Below are positions 33,230 through 43,740 of a DNA stretch of 64,000 nucleotides, in pieces. The notes under the pieces are model-generated. The model saw only the letters and a program-made list of their open reading frames with translations. It had not been told where the DNA came from and made no database searches. Origin of the DNA: Tumebacillus amylolyticus (GTDB lineage: Bacteria > Bacillota > Bacilli > Tumebacillales > Tumebacillaceae); NCBI RefSeq assembly GCF_016722965.1, contig NZ_JAEQNB010000006.1, forward strand, positions 248,001 through 312,000. Reading direction: 5' to 3'. Both the position numbers and the translations under genes were made by a program. Within the stretch, counting starts at the first letter, position 1, and each line of letters opens with the position of its first letter.

Positions 33230-35017
33230 TTGAAAAGGTGTTTGAAGTTTCTTGGAGAATTTGTTTCTAAAGTAAGTCGTGGAAAGGGGATTCGAGCCTT
33301 GTCATTTAAGCAACTCGCGACTGGTACGACTCTTCTCGGCTTGATCCTCGTTCTCATCGTTGCCATCTCGATCTCACCGAATCTTCACACCCATGACGCT
33401 TTGATTTTGGTCACGCTGTTTGGCTTGTACGGGTTTACGGAGTTTTTTCCTCTGAAGCGCGATCAATTCTCGATTTCGTTGCTGCTGTGTGTGGATCTTG
33501 TGATTTTTGTGAAGTTCGGTCTGGTTGCGCTCGTGTTCACGAGTCAGGTCGTTCACTTCTTCTCTAGATGGTACCGACAACGGAAGTTTGAATTTTGGAA
33601 GACCCTTGCGAACAACGGGATGTTCCTGTTCGTTAATGGAGGTTCGTCCGCCACGTTCTATCTGCTCGGCGGCACCCACCATGACAAGATGTCGGTGAAT
33701 TTGTTCCCGCTGTTCGGGTATTGTGCCGCCCACTTTCTGTTCAACCACCTGATTCTCTTCCTGTACTTCCGCAAATTAGACGGCACAACGACTTTTCAGG
33801 CGCATTTGAAGCGCACCAAGTTCGACATCTTCTCCACCCTGTTTGCTGCCTCCCTCGGTTTTCTCGTCATCATGCTCTATGAGGGGGACGGGCTGTACGG
33901 CCTGATCGCCTTCGGGATGCCGATGGTGCTCTGCGTATACGTTTTCAAACTGTTCAACGACGTGTGGAGGTCGAACACGCTGTTTCGCAATTTGGCCGCT
34001 CTGACTGGGGACTTCTCAGGTGTTTTGGAAGTAGAAGCCTTGTTTGCCCGCGTGACGGAAGAATTACCGAAGTGGTTTGACAACGTCCACTGTGTGATCT
34101 TCCTCCGTCAAGACGAGAACTTGAACGCCATCTCCCGCTCGGCCGGGTGTGGAAGCCAAGACCTCGACGCGCTGCACCGCTATCTCTCCCAGCATGAAGA
34201 CTCTCTGCGCGATGACCCGACGCTCACGAAGCGGCTCGGCGATGACCCGCAGTTTGCCGGGACGGTGTACAAAAACTTGGTGGTCGCTCCGTTCCATTCA
34301 AGCTATGCCGATTACGGGTTCTGTTGCCTGCTCGCACCGAAGAGCAATATTTTTGACGCCACGACGCTCGATGCCGTTTCCATCCTCGCCAACCAACTCT
34401 CGATCTCGTACCACAATGCGATGCGCTACGAGAACGTCGAGAAGCAGAGCTTGTACGACGAACTCACCCAATTGCCCAACCATCGCTATGGGGAGAAGCG
34501 GTTGACGGAAGAGATGGAGATGCTGACCGACGGAGTTGCGCTGTCTCTCCTGCTGATCGATTTGGATCATTTCAAGAAAATCAACGATACGTACGGACAT
34601 CTCGCGGGCAACAAAGTCTTGCAGACCATCGCCCGCACGTTCGAAGACGCGCTGGAAGGCCGAGAGTTCGCCGCCCGGTACGGCGGAGAGGAATTTATCA
34701 TCGTGTTGCCGGGCTCCGATTCGGCGCAGGCTCTGCGTCTTGGCGAAGACATTCGCTCCACCGTGGAAGCGATGGAAGTTCCCGTGCCGACGCTGGACGG
34801 CAACATCGTGACCATCAAATTGACCGTCTCGATTGGGATCGCCGCCTATCCGGACGATGCCGAAGACTCGCTGTCGCTGATGCGCTTCGCTGACCGTGCC
34901 ATGTACATCGGTGCCAAACGAGCCGGACGCAACCGCGTCGCCCTCTATCGCGAGGAGAAGGAAAGCGCCGGATCGCGCCCCTCAACTGCTGATGTTCACG
35001 AAGGCTCCTGCATCTAG
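33230..35017 (+). CDS. Membrane-bound GAF-GGDEF diguanylate cyclase
   Basis: The 595-residue protein has seven or eight hydrophobic segments in residues ~30-250, a GAF-like domain at ~265-410 and a GGDEF domain at ~420-580 with the active-site loop RYGGEEF and LTQLPNHRYGEKRL at its start. It should make cyclic di-GMP at the membrane in response to an unknown ligand of the N-terminal sensor. No EAL domain is present. The RxxD inhibitory motif is not evident. The start is uncertain: TTG 33230 has no clear ribosome binding site, while TTG 33299 follows GGAAAGGGG at good spacing and still precedes the first membrane segment, so the real protein may be 572 residues. Confidence 0.88.
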   Translation: MKRCLKFLGEFVSKVSRGKGIRALSFKQLATGTTLLGLILVLIVAISISPNLHTHDALILVTLFGLYGFTEFFPLKRDQFSISLLLCVDLVIFVKFGLVALVFTSQVVHFFSRWYRQRKFEFWKTLANNGMFLFVNGGSSATFYLLGGTHHDKMSVNLFPLFGYCAAHFLFNHLILFLYFRKLDGTTTFQAHLKRTKFDIFSTLFAASLGFLVIMLYEGDGLYGLIAFGMPMVLCVYVFKLFNDVWRSNTLFRNLAALTGDFSGVLEVEALFARVTEELPKWFDNVHCVIFLRQDENLNAISRSAGCGSQDLDALHRYLSQHEDSLRDDPTLTKRLGDDPQFAGTVYKNLVVAPFHSSYADYGFCCLLAPKSNIFDATTLDAVSILANQLSISYHNAMRYENVEKQSLYDELTQLPNHRYGEKRLTEEMEMLTDGVALSLLLIDLDHFKKINDTYGHLAGNKVLQTIARTFEDALEGREFAARYGGEEFIIVLPGSDSAQALRLGEDIRSTVEAMEVPVPTLDGNIVTIKLTVSIGIAAYPDDAEDSLSLMRFADRAMYIGAKRAGRNRVALYREEKESAGSRPSTADVHEGSCI

Positions 35018-35024
35018 AGAGACG

Positions 35025-35066
35025 AAGACCTTCCCCACCGTCGTGTGGGGAAGGTCTTTTTTTTTC
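35025..35066. terminator. Bidirectional Rho-independent terminator
   Basis: AAGACCTTCCCCAC pairs with GTGGGGAAGGTCTT around a 6-base loop. On the plus strand it is followed by nine T residues, so it terminates the cyclase gene strongly; on the minus strand it abuts the stop of the 36-residue ORF. Confidence 0.9.
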
Positions 35067-35176
35067 TATCGCTTGGACATCTGGAAAATTTCAAACAGGG
35101 CGAGGACGATGAAAAACACCCCCACCACTTCCAGCCAACTCACCGCCATGAAGACATCCGGATCGCTCATGTTCAT
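35066..35176 (-). CDS. Small single-span membrane protein, 36 residues
   Basis: An ATG at 35176 follows a near-perfect GAGAGGAGG with seven bases between and opens a 36-codon frame ending at TAG 35066. The peptide starts MNMSDPDVF, has a ~20-residue hydrophobic helix (WLEVVGVFFIVLALFEIF) with one internal Glu, and ends QMSKR. The positive C-terminal end would stay in the cytoplasm. A terminator lies directly at the stop. The function is unknown; it lies divergent from the aldehyde dehydrogenase gene. The evidence is the ribosome binding site, the membrane-helix character and its fit in the gap between neighbours. Confidence 0.6.
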   Translation of the reverse strand: MNMSDPDVFMAVSWLEVVGVFFIVLALFEIFQMSKR

Positions 35177-35282
35177 AGGCACGCCTCCTCTCCCCCTGCA
35201 TCTGTCGTTGCTAGATGATATGCAAGAGGGTCTGGGATCAAGTACAATAGTCATACCAAGAACTGCAAGAGGAGGAACTTCC

Positions 35283-36815
35283 ATGAGCAGCCTCACCCAA
35301 ATCAACCCGGCTACAGGTGAAATTTTGACCCCTGTAGAGGAATGGAGCGCCGACGAAGTTCGCGCCGGCATGGAGCGGGCCCGCTCCGCATCTCCCGGCT
35401 GGGCGTCCACTCCGCTGACGGAACGCCTGCGCTATGTCGCTCGTCTGCGCGAATACATCACAGATCATGTGGAAGAGCTCGCCCGCGAACTCGCCTCCTA
35501 TACGGGCAAAGTGTATACCGAAGCGATGGTGTTGGAGGTGTTCCCCGTCGCCGATTCGCTGGCGTATTACGAGCAGAATGCCGTGAAAATTCTGGCAGCT
35601 CAGCGTGTGAAGACCCCGATCGTCTTCTTCGGCAACCATTCCTATATTGAATACAAGCCGATGGGCGTTATCGCGGTCATTGCACCGTGGAACTTCCCGT
35701 TCCTGCTCTCGGTAACACCTGTGATCTCCGCACTGCTTGCAGGAAATTGCGTGATGCTCAAGCCCTCCGAAGTCGCTCCGGGTGTCGGTGTGTTGATCGA
35801 GCGCTGCTTCCAAGCGATGAAGCTCCCCGACGGGGTGTTTCAAGTTGCGCACGGGGGCCGTGAAACGGGAGCGGCGTTGACCGCGTCTCGTCCTGATAAA
35901 ATTTTCTTCACCGGCAGTGTCGCAACGGGTCGCAAGATCATGGCGGCCGCCGCCGAACACTTGATCCCCGTTGAACTGGAATTGGGCGGCAAGGACCCGA
36001 TGATCGTGTTCGAAGACGCCGATCTCGAACGTGCCGCCAACGCCGCCGTCTGGGGTGCTTTTACGAATGCGGGTCAAGTCTGCATGTCGGTTGAACGCGT
36101 GTACGTTCACGAAGCGGTCTACCAAGCCTTCCTGACCAAAGTCTTGGAAAAAACAGCCGCGCTCCGCCGAGGCGTCGACTACGGCTCGATGACGTTCCCC
36201 CCGCAAGTGGAGATCGTGCAGACTCACTTACGCGACGCCGTGGCTCGCGGTGCGAAGGTCGAGTGTGGCGGTCGGGCGGCTGAGGACGGGACTCTCTACT
36301 TTGAACCGACGGTCGTGTCGGGAGTCGACCACAGCATGCAACTGATGATCGACGAGACGTTCGGGCCGGTGCTTCCGATCATGACGTTTCGAACGGAGGA
36401 GGAAGCCCTGCGCCTCGCCAACGACTCCATCTACGGTCTCAACGCGTCGGTGTTCACCCTCGATCTCGCAAAAGCGAAGCGCGTCACCCGGCAATTGATC
36501 TCCGGCAACGTCTGCATCAACGAAGTCATCACGTCGATGGCGAACCCTCACTTGCCGTTTGGCGGGGTTAAACAAAGCGGCATGGGCCGCTACCACGGGC
36601 CGATTGGGTTGCACACGTTCTCTCACCAGACGTCTGTGATGGCGAGCCCCGGCAAGAAGCCTCGCGAGATCGGCTGGCACCCCTATACGCCCGACCGAGA
36701 CCAAGCCTTGGCAGGTCTCACCCGCCTGCTCTACGGTCGCAATCGCTCACAAGGGTTGAAGTCGTGGCGAGTGATTCTCCGCGAACTCCTCGGCACCTAC
36801 AAGAAACGATCCTAA
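35283..36815 (+). CDS. NAD(P)-dependent aldehyde dehydrogenase
   Basis: The 510-residue protein has the complete aldehyde dehydrogenase set: GVIAVIAPWNFPF, FTGSVATGRKIM for nucleotide binding, VELELGGKDPMIV with the general-base Glu, and NAGQVCMSVERVYV with the catalytic Cys. ETFGPVLP and PFGGVKQSGMGRYHG also match. Its C-terminal tail of about 65 residues is longer than usual. The substrate is not predictable; the overall pattern is that of CoA-independent enzymes acting on fatty or aromatic aldehydes. ATG 35283 follows AAGAGGAGGAA; the frame is open upstream to 34896 but that part overlaps the cyclase gene. A strong terminator follows. Confidence 0.93.
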   Translation: MSSLTQINPATGEILTPVEEWSADEVRAGMERARSASPGWASTPLTERLRYVARLREYITDHVEELARELASYTGKVYTEAMVLEVFPVADSLAYYEQNAVKILAAQRVKTPIVFFGNHSYIEYKPMGVIAVIAPWNFPFLLSVTPVISALLAGNCVMLKPSEVAPGVGVLIERCFQAMKLPDGVFQVAHGGRETGAALTASRPDKIFFTGSVATGRKIMAAAAEHLIPVELELGGKDPMIVFEDADLERAANAAVWGAFTNAGQVCMSVERVYVHEAVYQAFLTKVLEKTAALRRGVDYGSMTFPPQVEIVQTHLRDAVARGAKVECGGRAAEDGTLYFEPTVVSGVDHSMQLMIDETFGPVLPIMTFRTEEEALRLANDSIYGLNASVFTLDLAKAKRVTRQLISGNVCINEVITSMANPHLPFGGVKQSGMGRYHGPIGLHTFSHQTSVMASPGKKPREIGWHPYTPDRDQALAGLTRLLYGRNRSQGLKSWRVILRELLGTYKKRS

Positions 36816-36857
36816 AAAAAGGGACTGTACCGCCCAGGCGGTACAGTCCCTCTTTTT
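36814..36857. terminator. Bidirectional terminator between aldehyde dehydrogenase and MFS genes
   Basis: GGGACTGTACCGCC pairs with GGCGGTACAGTCCC (14 bp, 2-base loop), with an A run on the left and a T run on the right, so it serves both convergent genes. Confidence 0.92.
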
Positions 36858-36860
36858 CAC

Positions 36861-38093
36861 TTACGCTTCGGCGCTCTCTACTTTGTTCGGCAACAAGCGG
36901 AACAGCGGCAGAACGGCGACCATCCCGATCAGGAAAAACACACCCGAGATCGTGTACACGATCGACAGAGAGGTCAGACCTTTCAACATGCCGGCCAAAC
37001 TCATCGTGATCACCATCATCCCCATGAACAGCGGGTTGAGGATGCCGTTGACACGACCGATGAACTGCTCCTCCGTTGCTTTGAGCATCATCGTGTTGAT
37101 GCCAATCTGGATCAGCGGCATTACCAGCCCACTGAAGAACTGTGCTGCAAATGTCAGATAGATGCTCGTCGAGAAGCCCATCATGACGACCGTAATCGCA
37201 GAGACGATCATCCCGATGGTGAGCATCAACTGCGGCGGCATTTTTTTGCCGATCGTCATGGCGAGACCTCCGCCGACGATCATGGCGACGCCGTTGATCA
37301 TCAGCAACCATTGGAGGAACTCCTTGGGCTGGCCCAACTGCTCCAAGACGACGAACACGCCGAGCGGCTGGATGAGACCGACTGCCAAGCCCGCCCCCAT
37401 AAAACCGCCTGCCATGCTGCGCAGAACCGGGCGTTTCAGCACATAGCGAACGCCCTCTTTCATTTCCTGTCCAAGCGAGGTCGTCGTGCTCTGTTCCTCC
37501 ACTCGATCCGGCGGGAGGAACATCAACGTCGCTGCGGAGAGCAGGAACGCGATGCCCATGATCCCGACCGACCAATGAATGCCGTAGGTTTGATACACCC
37601 AGGTACCGAGTGCCGGGCCGATGATCATGAACATCGCGAACATCGTCTGGTACATCGACATGCCCATCTGCATCTGTTCTTCCGGCACGTGGAGTTTGAA
37701 CAGCTTCATCCCCGACGGCTGCGAGAACTGCGAGAGAATCGCAGAAACCAGCGTCGCGAAGAAGATCACTTGCCACGTCCCCACCAACAAGGTCAGCAAG
37801 ACCACGAACACGGAGATCGCACTCAGGAAGTCACACCAAACCATCGTGCGCTTCGGACGCCAACGGTCTGCAAACGTACCGCCGATGAACGAAAACAGGA
37901 AGATCGGCGCAAACTCCGCCACCGAAATCAACGAAACCGCGGTCGGATCGTTGTTGGTCTTCTCCATAACGTACAACAAAACTGCAAAATTTCGGATCCA
38001 GATGCCCAACTGCAAGAACAGGCCGGACAACAAGATCGCACGAACGAAACGATTACGGAAAAAACTTGCCGTGCTGGAAGTGCCACTACTCAA
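36861..38093 (-). CDS. MFS transporter, MFS_3/EntS-like efflux family
   Basis: The 410-residue protein has about twelve hydrophobic segments and the MFS loop GGTFADRWRPKRTM between helices 2 and 3. The N-terminal RAILLSGLFLQLGIWIRNFAVL and the overall layout resemble MFS_3 exporters of siderophores and macrolides (EntS, Mef). The start is TTG 38093 with AGGAGGG nine bases upstream. It lies 97 bp downstream of hutG on the same strand without a clear terminator between, so read-through from the hut operon is possible. It is not a histidine permease (HutM) by sequence type, and what it exports is unknown. Confidence 0.85.
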   Translation of the reverse strand: MSSGTSSTASFFRNRFVRAILLSGLFLQLGIWIRNFAVLLYVMEKTNNDPTAVSLISVAEFAPIFLFSFIGGTFADRWRPKRTMVWCDFLSAISVFVVLLTLLVGTWQVIFFATLVSAILSQFSQPSGMKLFKLHVPEEQMQMGMSMYQTMFAMFMIIGPALGTWVYQTYGIHWSVGIMGIAFLLSAATLMFLPPDRVEEQSTTTSLGQEMKEGVRYVLKRPVLRSMAGGFMGAGLAVGLIQPLGVFVVLEQLGQPKEFLQWLLMINGVAMIVGGGLAMTIGKKMPPQLMLTIGMIVSAITVVMMGFSTSIYLTFAAQFFSGLVMPLIQIGINTMMLKATEEQFIGRVNGILNPLFMGMMVITMSLAGMLKGLTSLSIVYTISGVFFLIGMVAVLPLFRLLPNKVESAEA

Positions 38094-38190
38094 ACCTAAT
38101 TACCCTCCTCGAAATCCCTGAATCTCTCTATTTTTCAATTCCCAGTTTACCACATCAAAGGCAAACCGCAATCCAACCGGAGGCGGAGGC

Positions 38191-39162
38191 TCACTCCGAC
38201 GTTGGACGTTGGCTGAAACCGGCGAGGAACGTCAGCAAAAACTGCACCGTCATTCGCGTGGTCAAGTTGCGCACATCGACGGTCGGATCGAACTCGACGA
38301 AGTCCAGACCCTGTACCTGCGGCAGCTGACCGAGTCTGTACAGAGCATCCAGCGCGTCCCAAGGGTTCATCCCGCCTGTGCCGACCGCCGGACAACCCGG
38401 TGCATACGCTTGGTCGATCACATCGACGTCAAACGAGACAAACAACGCTTCCGTCCCGTCCCCCGCCAGCTCCAACGCTTGGTCGAGCACAGCGTCAATG
38501 CCCATACGTCGGACATCGCGAGACGTGAAGATGTGAACGCCGTGGCTTTTCACATACTCGTGGTAGGCTTTGGAATTCATGAAACCCCGGATGCCGATCT
38601 GGACGATGTGACGACCCTCCACGACTCCCGACTCCAACAGTCCACGGAACGGCGTGCCGTTGGTCGGACCTCCGTCTTCGAGATTGCGCACGTCGTGGTG
38701 GGCGTCGAAGTGGAGGATGCCGATTTTTTTGTCCGGGTATTTGGCGGCGAACGCTTTGATCGACGGGCACGAGGTCGAGTGATCGCCTCCGATCAAGATC
38801 GGGACGAGGTGTGGGTGTTCCTGATAGAGTGCGCTCAGACCTTCTTCGATGCGGCGATGGCACTCGTGGATGTCGGTCGGGTGCATCTGGATGTCGCCCA
38901 AGTCGCGCACAGCGAGGGTTTGCAGGTCGACACCGTACTCCAAACTGTACGTGGTGAACGATTTGAACGCCGCTCGGACGGCAGCCGGGGTGGTGGAAGC
39001 ACCGGAGTGCGAAATCGACGGTTTGGAGAGCGGCAGGCCGATGAGACCCGCCGCGATTGATTCCCGGCCGTCCCACTGGGTCAGCCAGTGGGCGACTTTG
39101 GTTTCCATATGATCGCGAAACGCCGCTTGCTCGGGAGTTTTCAGGAACGGGATCTCGCTCAT
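38191..39162 (-). CDS. hutG: Formimidoylglutamase
   Basis: The 323-residue protein is a ureohydrolase (arginase/agmatinase family) with the manganese ligands in ILIGGDHSTSCPS, HFDAHHDVRN and VSFDVDVIDQAYAPG. As the last gene of a hut operon it should hydrolyse N-formimino-L-glutamate to glutamate and formamide. Its start overlaps the hutI stop by 4 bp. By family alone it could be an agmatinase; the operon context settles the function. Confidence 0.93.
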   Translation of the reverse strand: MSEIPFLKTPEQAAFRDHMETKVAHWLTQWDGRESIAAGLIGLPLSKPSISHSGASTTPAAVRAAFKSFTTYSLEYGVDLQTLAVRDLGDIQMHPTDIHECHRRIEEGLSALYQEHPHLVPILIGGDHSTSCPSIKAFAAKYPDKKIGILHFDAHHDVRNLEDGGPTNGTPFRGLLESGVVEGRHIVQIGIRGFMNSKAYHEYVKSHGVHIFTSRDVRRMGIDAVLDQALELAGDGTEALFVSFDVDVIDQAYAPGCPAVGTGGMNPWDALDALYRLGQLPQVQGLDFVEFDPTVDVRNLTTRMTVQFLLTFLAGFSQRPTSE

Positions 39163-40454
39163 ACGGTTACCCCGCGTTCCCAGACGACGACACGACCGTC
39201 CTTGAGTACACCGAACGTGTGGTTGATGCCGAAATGATACGGCAAGTACGCCAAGTTCGGGGCGTCAAAAATCGCGAGGTCCGCTTTCTTGCCTCCTTCG
39301 ATCGTTCCGATCTCAAAGCCGCGACCCAGCGCGTTGGCGGCGTTGATCGTGCAAGCGGTCAGAATTTCCTCAGGGGTCATCTTGAGGTTCACAGATGCCA
39401 GCGCGATGATCAGTTGGATCGACTCGGTCGGGCAAGAGCCGGGGTTGTAGTCGGTGGACAGCGCGACCGGCAGTTCGTAGGTGTCGATCATATCGCGAGC
39501 TCGAGCGTGTTGGGTAAGGCCGAGGTTGAACGACGTCCCCGGGAGCAAGACGGGAATCACACCTGCGTTCGCCATCTCTTGCATGCCCTCATCTGAAGTG
39601 GCCAGCAGATGTTCCGCCGAGATTGCGCCCACTTCTCCTGCCAATTCCGCCCCGCCGAGCGGCACGATCTCGTCGGCGTGAATCTTCGGAATCAAGCCGT
39701 TACGCTTGCCTTCCATCAAGATACGGCGAGATTGCTCCACGGAGAAAACGCCATGTTCACAGAACACGTCGCAAAACTCCGCCAAGCCTTCGTCGGTGAC
39801 GCGTGGGAGCATCTCGTTGACGATGAGATCGACGAACTCCTCCTCGCGTCCCTTGTACTCCGGCGGAACGGCGTGTGCGCCCATAAAGGTCGAGACGAGG
39901 TCAAGAGGATGCGTTTCGTTGAGGCGTTTTGCGACACGCAACTGTTTCAACTCGTCTTCGAGAGTCAGGCCATAGCCGCTTTTTGCTTCGACGGTGGTGA
40001 CGCCTTGGAGCATCATCTCGTTGAGACTCTTGCGGGCTTTGGTGTAGAGGTCGTCCTCACTTGCTTTGCGGGTTGAAGTTACGGTGCTGAGGATGCCGCC
40101 GCCCATCGCGAGAATCTCCAAGTACGGGACGCCGGAGCGTTTCAGCGCCAGTTCGTGCTCGCGGGAACCGCCGTGAACGAGGTGGGTGTGCGGATCGACG
40201 AGACCCGGTGTGACCAAACGTCCGCCGGCGTCGAGTTCTTCGTGAATTTCGACGCCCGCTTTTTGCAACGTCTCGCGCACATCTTGTTCAGTACCGACGA
40301 GTGCAATCCGGCCGTTTGCGATGGCGACGGCCGCTTTTTCGATCACTTGCAACTCCTTCATGCTCGCCCCGCCGCGCGGGTGGTTGCCCTGCGGCGTGAC
40401 GAGGGTGCCGATGTTGTGGAGCAGAACATCAATCGTGGTCGGGATTTTTTTCAT
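39159..40454 (-). CDS. hutI: Imidazolonepropionase
   Basis: The 431-residue amidohydrolase has LVTPGLVDPHTHLVHGGSRE with the first metal-binding His pair, KSGYGLTLEDEL, and the metal-site segments FCEHGVFS, IHADEI and STDYNPGSCPT. It opens the ring of imidazolone-5-propionate to N-formiminoglutamate. The length is normal for HutI. ATG 40454 follows AAAGGGG; 18 bp separate it from the hutU stop. Confidence 0.95.
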   Translation of the reverse strand: MKKIPTTIDVLLHNIGTLVTPQGNHPRGGASMKELQVIEKAAVAIANGRIALVGTEQDVRETLQKAGVEIHEELDAGGRLVTPGLVDPHTHLVHGGSREHELALKRSGVPYLEILAMGGGILSTVTSTRKASEDDLYTKARKSLNEMMLQGVTTVEAKSGYGLTLEDELKQLRVAKRLNETHPLDLVSTFMGAHAVPPEYKGREEEFVDLIVNEMLPRVTDEGLAEFCDVFCEHGVFSVEQSRRILMEGKRNGLIPKIHADEIVPLGGAELAGEVGAISAEHLLATSDEGMQEMANAGVIPVLLPGTSFNLGLTQHARARDMIDTYELPVALSTDYNPGSCPTESIQLIIALASVNLKMTPEEILTACTINAANALGRGFEIGTIEGGKKADLAIFDAPNLAYLPYHFGINHTFGVLKDGRVVVWERGVTV

Positions 40455-40472
40455 GAGGTCACAGTCCCCTTT

Positions 40473-42140
40473 CTAAGCTTGGTCGCGCATCGGGACGCGG
40501 ACACCGTGCTTCTCAGCCGATTCAATCGCTTCGTCGTAGCCTGCATCGACGTGGCGGATGATGCCCATGCCCGGGTCGGAAGTCAGAACGGCTTGCAGTC
40601 GCTCTGCTGCTGCATCGGTGCCGTCTGCCACAACGACCATCCCCGCGTGCAAGGAGTAGCCCATGCCAACACCTCCGCCGTGGTGAACGGAGACCCAAGA
40701 GGCGCCCGCCGACGTGTTGATCAATGCGTTCAAGATCGCCCAGTCGCCCACTGCGTCGGAGCCGTCTTTCATCGCTTCCGTTTCGCGGTTCGGAGAAGCG
40801 ACGGAGCCACAGTCGAGGTGGTCGCGACCGATGACGATCGGGGCTTTGAGCTCGCCGTTTTTCACCATTTCGTTGATCGCGAGACCAAACTTGGCGCGTT
40901 CGCCGTAGCCGAGCCAGCAGATGCGCGCCGGGAGACCTTGGAACGCGACGCGTTCGCCCGCCATCGTGACCCAACGGCGCAGGTGGTCGTTTTCCGGGAA
41001 CAGTTTCAGCACGAGTTCATCCGTTTTGCGAATGTCTTCCGGATCGCCAGAGAGCGCCGCCCAACGGAACGGGCCTTTGCCTTCGCAGAACAGCGGACGG
41101 ATATACGCCGGTACGAAGCCTGGGAAGTTGAATGCGTCCTGCACACCTTCGTCAAACGCCACTTGGCGGATGTTGTTGCCGTAGTCGAACACGACGGAGC
41201 CCATTTTTTGCAGATTGAGCATCGCTTGGACGTGCTTCGCCATGCTGGCTTTGGAGAGTTCTACATAGCGGGTCGGGTCGGACGTGCGCAGTTCAGCCGC
41301 TTGTTCCAGCGAGTAGCCTTCCGGGATGTAGCCGATCAGCGGGTCGTGCGCCGAGGTTTGGTCGGTCACGAAGTCCGGCTTGATGCCGCGGTCTACGAAC
41401 TCGGTGAAAATTTCAGCGGCGTTGCCGAGCAGCCCGATGGAGAGCGGCTTGCCCGCTTGTTTCGCTTCGTCTGCGAGGGCCAGAGCTTCGTCGAGCGTTT
41501 CGGCGAGCACGTCGCAGTAGCGAGTCTGGATGCGGCGCTCGATGCGGGTACGGTCGACTTCGACCGCGATGACGACGCCGTCGTTCATGGTGACGGCGAG
41601 CGGTTGCGCCCCGCCCATACCGCCAAGACCAGCTGTGAGCGTCAGGGTCCCGCGCAACGTGCCGCCGCTGTGCTGGCGAGCTGCTTCTGCGAAGGTTTCG
41701 TACGTTCCTTGGAGGATGCCTTGGGTGCCAATGTAGATCCAGGAACCGGCGGTCATCTGGCCGTACATCATCAGACCCTTCTGCTCCAATTCACGGAAAT
41801 GTTCCCAGTTCGCCCACGCCGGAACGAGGACGGAGTTCGAAAGCAGGACGCGCGGCGCACGCTCATGCGTTTTGAAGACGCCGACCGGCTTGCCGGATTG
41901 AACCAGCAGGGTTTCGTCGCTTTCCAGACGTTGCAGTTCACGGACGATGGCGTCGTAGGACGGCCAGTTGCGGGCCGCTTTGCCGATCCCGCCGTAGACG
42001 ACGAGGTCTTCCGGGCGTTCTGCGACTTCCGGGTCGAGGTTGTTCATCAGCATGCGCATCGCCGCTTCTTGGACCCAGCCTTTGCAGTTCAGTTCAGTGC
42101 CGCGCGGAGCACGGATGGTTCGTTTTTGTTCGGTGGTCAT
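40473..42140 (-). CDS. hutU: Urocanate hydratase
   Basis: The 555-residue protein matches urocanase in length. It begins [16 protein letters not shown] and contains [30 protein letters not shown] for NAD+ binding and [17 protein letters not shown] with the conserved active-site Cys region. It converts urocanate to 4-imidazolone-5-propionate. ATG 42140 with AAGGAGG seven bases upstream is clearly the start; the frame extends to 42221 into the hutH region without a ribosome binding site. Confidence 0.97.
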   Translation of the reverse strand: MTTEQKRTIRAPRGTELNCKGWVQEAAMRMLMNNLDPEVAERPEDLVVYGGIGKAARNWPSYDAIVRELQRLESDETLLVQSGKPVGVFKTHERAPRVLLSNSVLVPAWANWEHFRELEQKGLMMYGQMTAGSWIYIGTQGILQGTYETFAEAARQHSGGTLRGTLTLTAGLGGMGGAQPLAVTMNDGVVIAVEVDRTRIERRIQTRYCDVLAETLDEALALADEAKQAGKPLSIGLLGNAAEIFTEFVDRGIKPDFVTDQTSAHDPLIGYIPEGYSLEQAAELRTSDPTRYVELSKASMAKHVQAMLNLQKMGSVVFDYGNNIRQVAFDEGVQDAFNFPGFVPAYIRPLFCEGKGPFRWAALSGDPEDIRKTDELVLKLFPENDHLRRWVTMAGERVAFQGLPARICWLGYGERAKFGLAINEMVKNGELKAPIVIGRDHLDCGSVASPNRETEAMKDGSDAVGDWAILNALINTSAGASWVSVHHGGGVGMGYSLHAGMVVVADGTDAAAERLQAVLTSDPGMGIIRHVDAGYDEAIESAEKHGVRVPMRDQA

Positions 42141-42178
42141 GGGGAATTCCTCCTTGGGGGTGTCGGTGAGTATTTTTA

Positions 42179-43714
42179 TTAGTACAGAGGACCGGTGATC
42201 GCTTCCACCGCCGTCTGCCAATTCCCTTGCAACAGTTCGTGTGCCACGTTTTCAATCTCTGTGGAGGTCGAGCGGTCGGTCAGCACCGGAGGCACGATCG
42301 CACGCAGTTGGTCGTACAGTTTGCGAGTCGCCGGCGCAAGTCCGTCCGCCCCGACGAATTCAGCCGCTTCGGCGGCGCAGATCAATTCGATGGCGAGCAC
42401 TTTCGCGACGTTCGCAATCACCATGTCTGCATGGCGGGCAGCGGTTGTGCCCATCGAGACGTGGTCTTCTTGGTTGGCGGACGACGGGATGGAATCGACG
42501 CTCGCCGGATGAGCGAGCACTTTATTTTCCGAAACCAGCGAAGCCGCGACGTATTGGGGAATCATCATGCCCGATGCGATGCCGGGGTTGTGGCTGAGAA
42601 ACGCCGGCAGTCCCGACAGAGCCGGATTGACCAGACGTTCGGTGCGGCGCTCGGCGATGTTGGCCAGTTCGGACATGCCGATTTTCAGGAAGTCCATGGC
42701 AAACGCGATCGGCTGTCCGTGGAAGTTGCCGCCGGAGATGACTTTGCCCTGCTCGACGAACAGCAGCGGGTTGTCCGTCGCGGCGTTAATTTCAATCGCG
42801 AGTTTCTCTTCTGCGTAGTGCAAGACTTGGCGGGTTGCCCCGTGTACTTGCGGGAGGCAACGCAGCGAGTAGGCATCCTGTACACGAATCTCGCCCGGTT
42901 CGGTCGTGAGTCGGCTTCCTTGCAACAGCGTGCGCAAGTTCGAAGCGACGCCGATCTGCTCCGGATACGGGCGAACGAGGTGAACGTCCTCGTCAAAAGC
43001 GGCGGGGATGCCGCGCAGAACTTCGGTGGTCAGGGCGGCGATCATGTCGGCCGCTTTGGCCAAGCGAAGCGCTTTGACCAGGGACAGAGTTCCGATGGAC
43101 GTCATCGCTTGCGTGCCGTTGATCAGGGCGAGCCCTTCCTTGGCTTGCAGAGTGATCGGTTGGAGGTTGGCTTTTGCGAGCGCAACGTCCGACGGGAGCC
43201 GCTCTCCTTGGTAATACGCCTCTCCTTCGCCCATGAGAACCAGCGCAAGGTGCGACAGCGGCGCTAGATCGCCGGATGCTCCCAAGGAACCTTGCGACGG
43301 AACGACAGGATGTACGCCAGCGTTCAAGCAATCGATCAAAAGTTGAAGCGTCTCGGGGCGGATGCCCGAGTAGCCTTTTACCAAAGCGTTGGCGCGCAGC
43401 ATCATCAGTGCGCGCACGGTGGCTTCCGGAAGCGGTTCCCCGACGGCGCAGGCATGGCTGCGGATCAAGTTGGCTTGCAATTGGACCGCGTCCTCCGGCG
43501 AGATGTGTACATCGCTGAACTTGCCGAATCCAGTCGTGACACCGTAAACGACCTTGCCGGACGACACCAAGTCCTCTACCATGCGGCGGCATTCTGCCAC
43601 GCGCACCCATTGTTCCTCGCCGACAACAACCTTCGCCCCTTCAAACGCAACGCGGGCCACGTCCTCTGCGGTCACCGTCGTCCCATTGAGCTCCACATCT
43701 CGTACTGATATCAT
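42179..43714 (-). CDS. hutH: Histidine ammonia-lyase
   Basis: The 511-residue protein has the Ala-Ser-Gly triad ([14 protein letters not shown]) that cyclises to the MIO cofactor, the loop [10 protein letters not shown] with the catalytic Tyr, and the C-terminal [14 protein letters not shown] segment. It deaminates L-histidine to trans-urocanate as the first step of the pathway. ATG 43714 follows AAGGGG with ten bases between. It is the first gene of hutHUIG; no hutP is present upstream, unlike in B. subtilis. Confidence 0.97.
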   Translation of the reverse strand: MISVRDVELNGTTVTAEDVARVAFEGAKVVVGEEQWVRVAECRRMVEDLVSSGKVVYGVTTGFGKFSDVHISPEDAVQLQANLIRSHACAVGEPLPEATVRALMMLRANALVKGYSGIRPETLQLLIDCLNAGVHPVVPSQGSLGASGDLAPLSHLALVLMGEGEAYYQGERLPSDVALAKANLQPITLQAKEGLALINGTQAMTSIGTLSLVKALRLAKAADMIAALTTEVLRGIPAAFDEDVHLVRPYPEQIGVASNLRTLLQGSRLTTEPGEIRVQDAYSLRCLPQVHGATRQVLHYAEEKLAIEINAATDNPLLFVEQGKVISGGNFHGQPIAFAMDFLKIGMSELANIAERRTERLVNPALSGLPAFLSHNPGIASGMMIPQYVAASLVSENKVLAHPASVDSIPSSANQEDHVSMGTTAARHADMVIANVAKVLAIELICAAEAAEFVGADGLAPATRKLYDQLRAIVPPVLTDRSTSTEIENVAHELLQGNWQTAVEAITGPLY

Positions 43715-43740
43715 GTTGCTTCTTCCCCTTTCTTGCTTTA

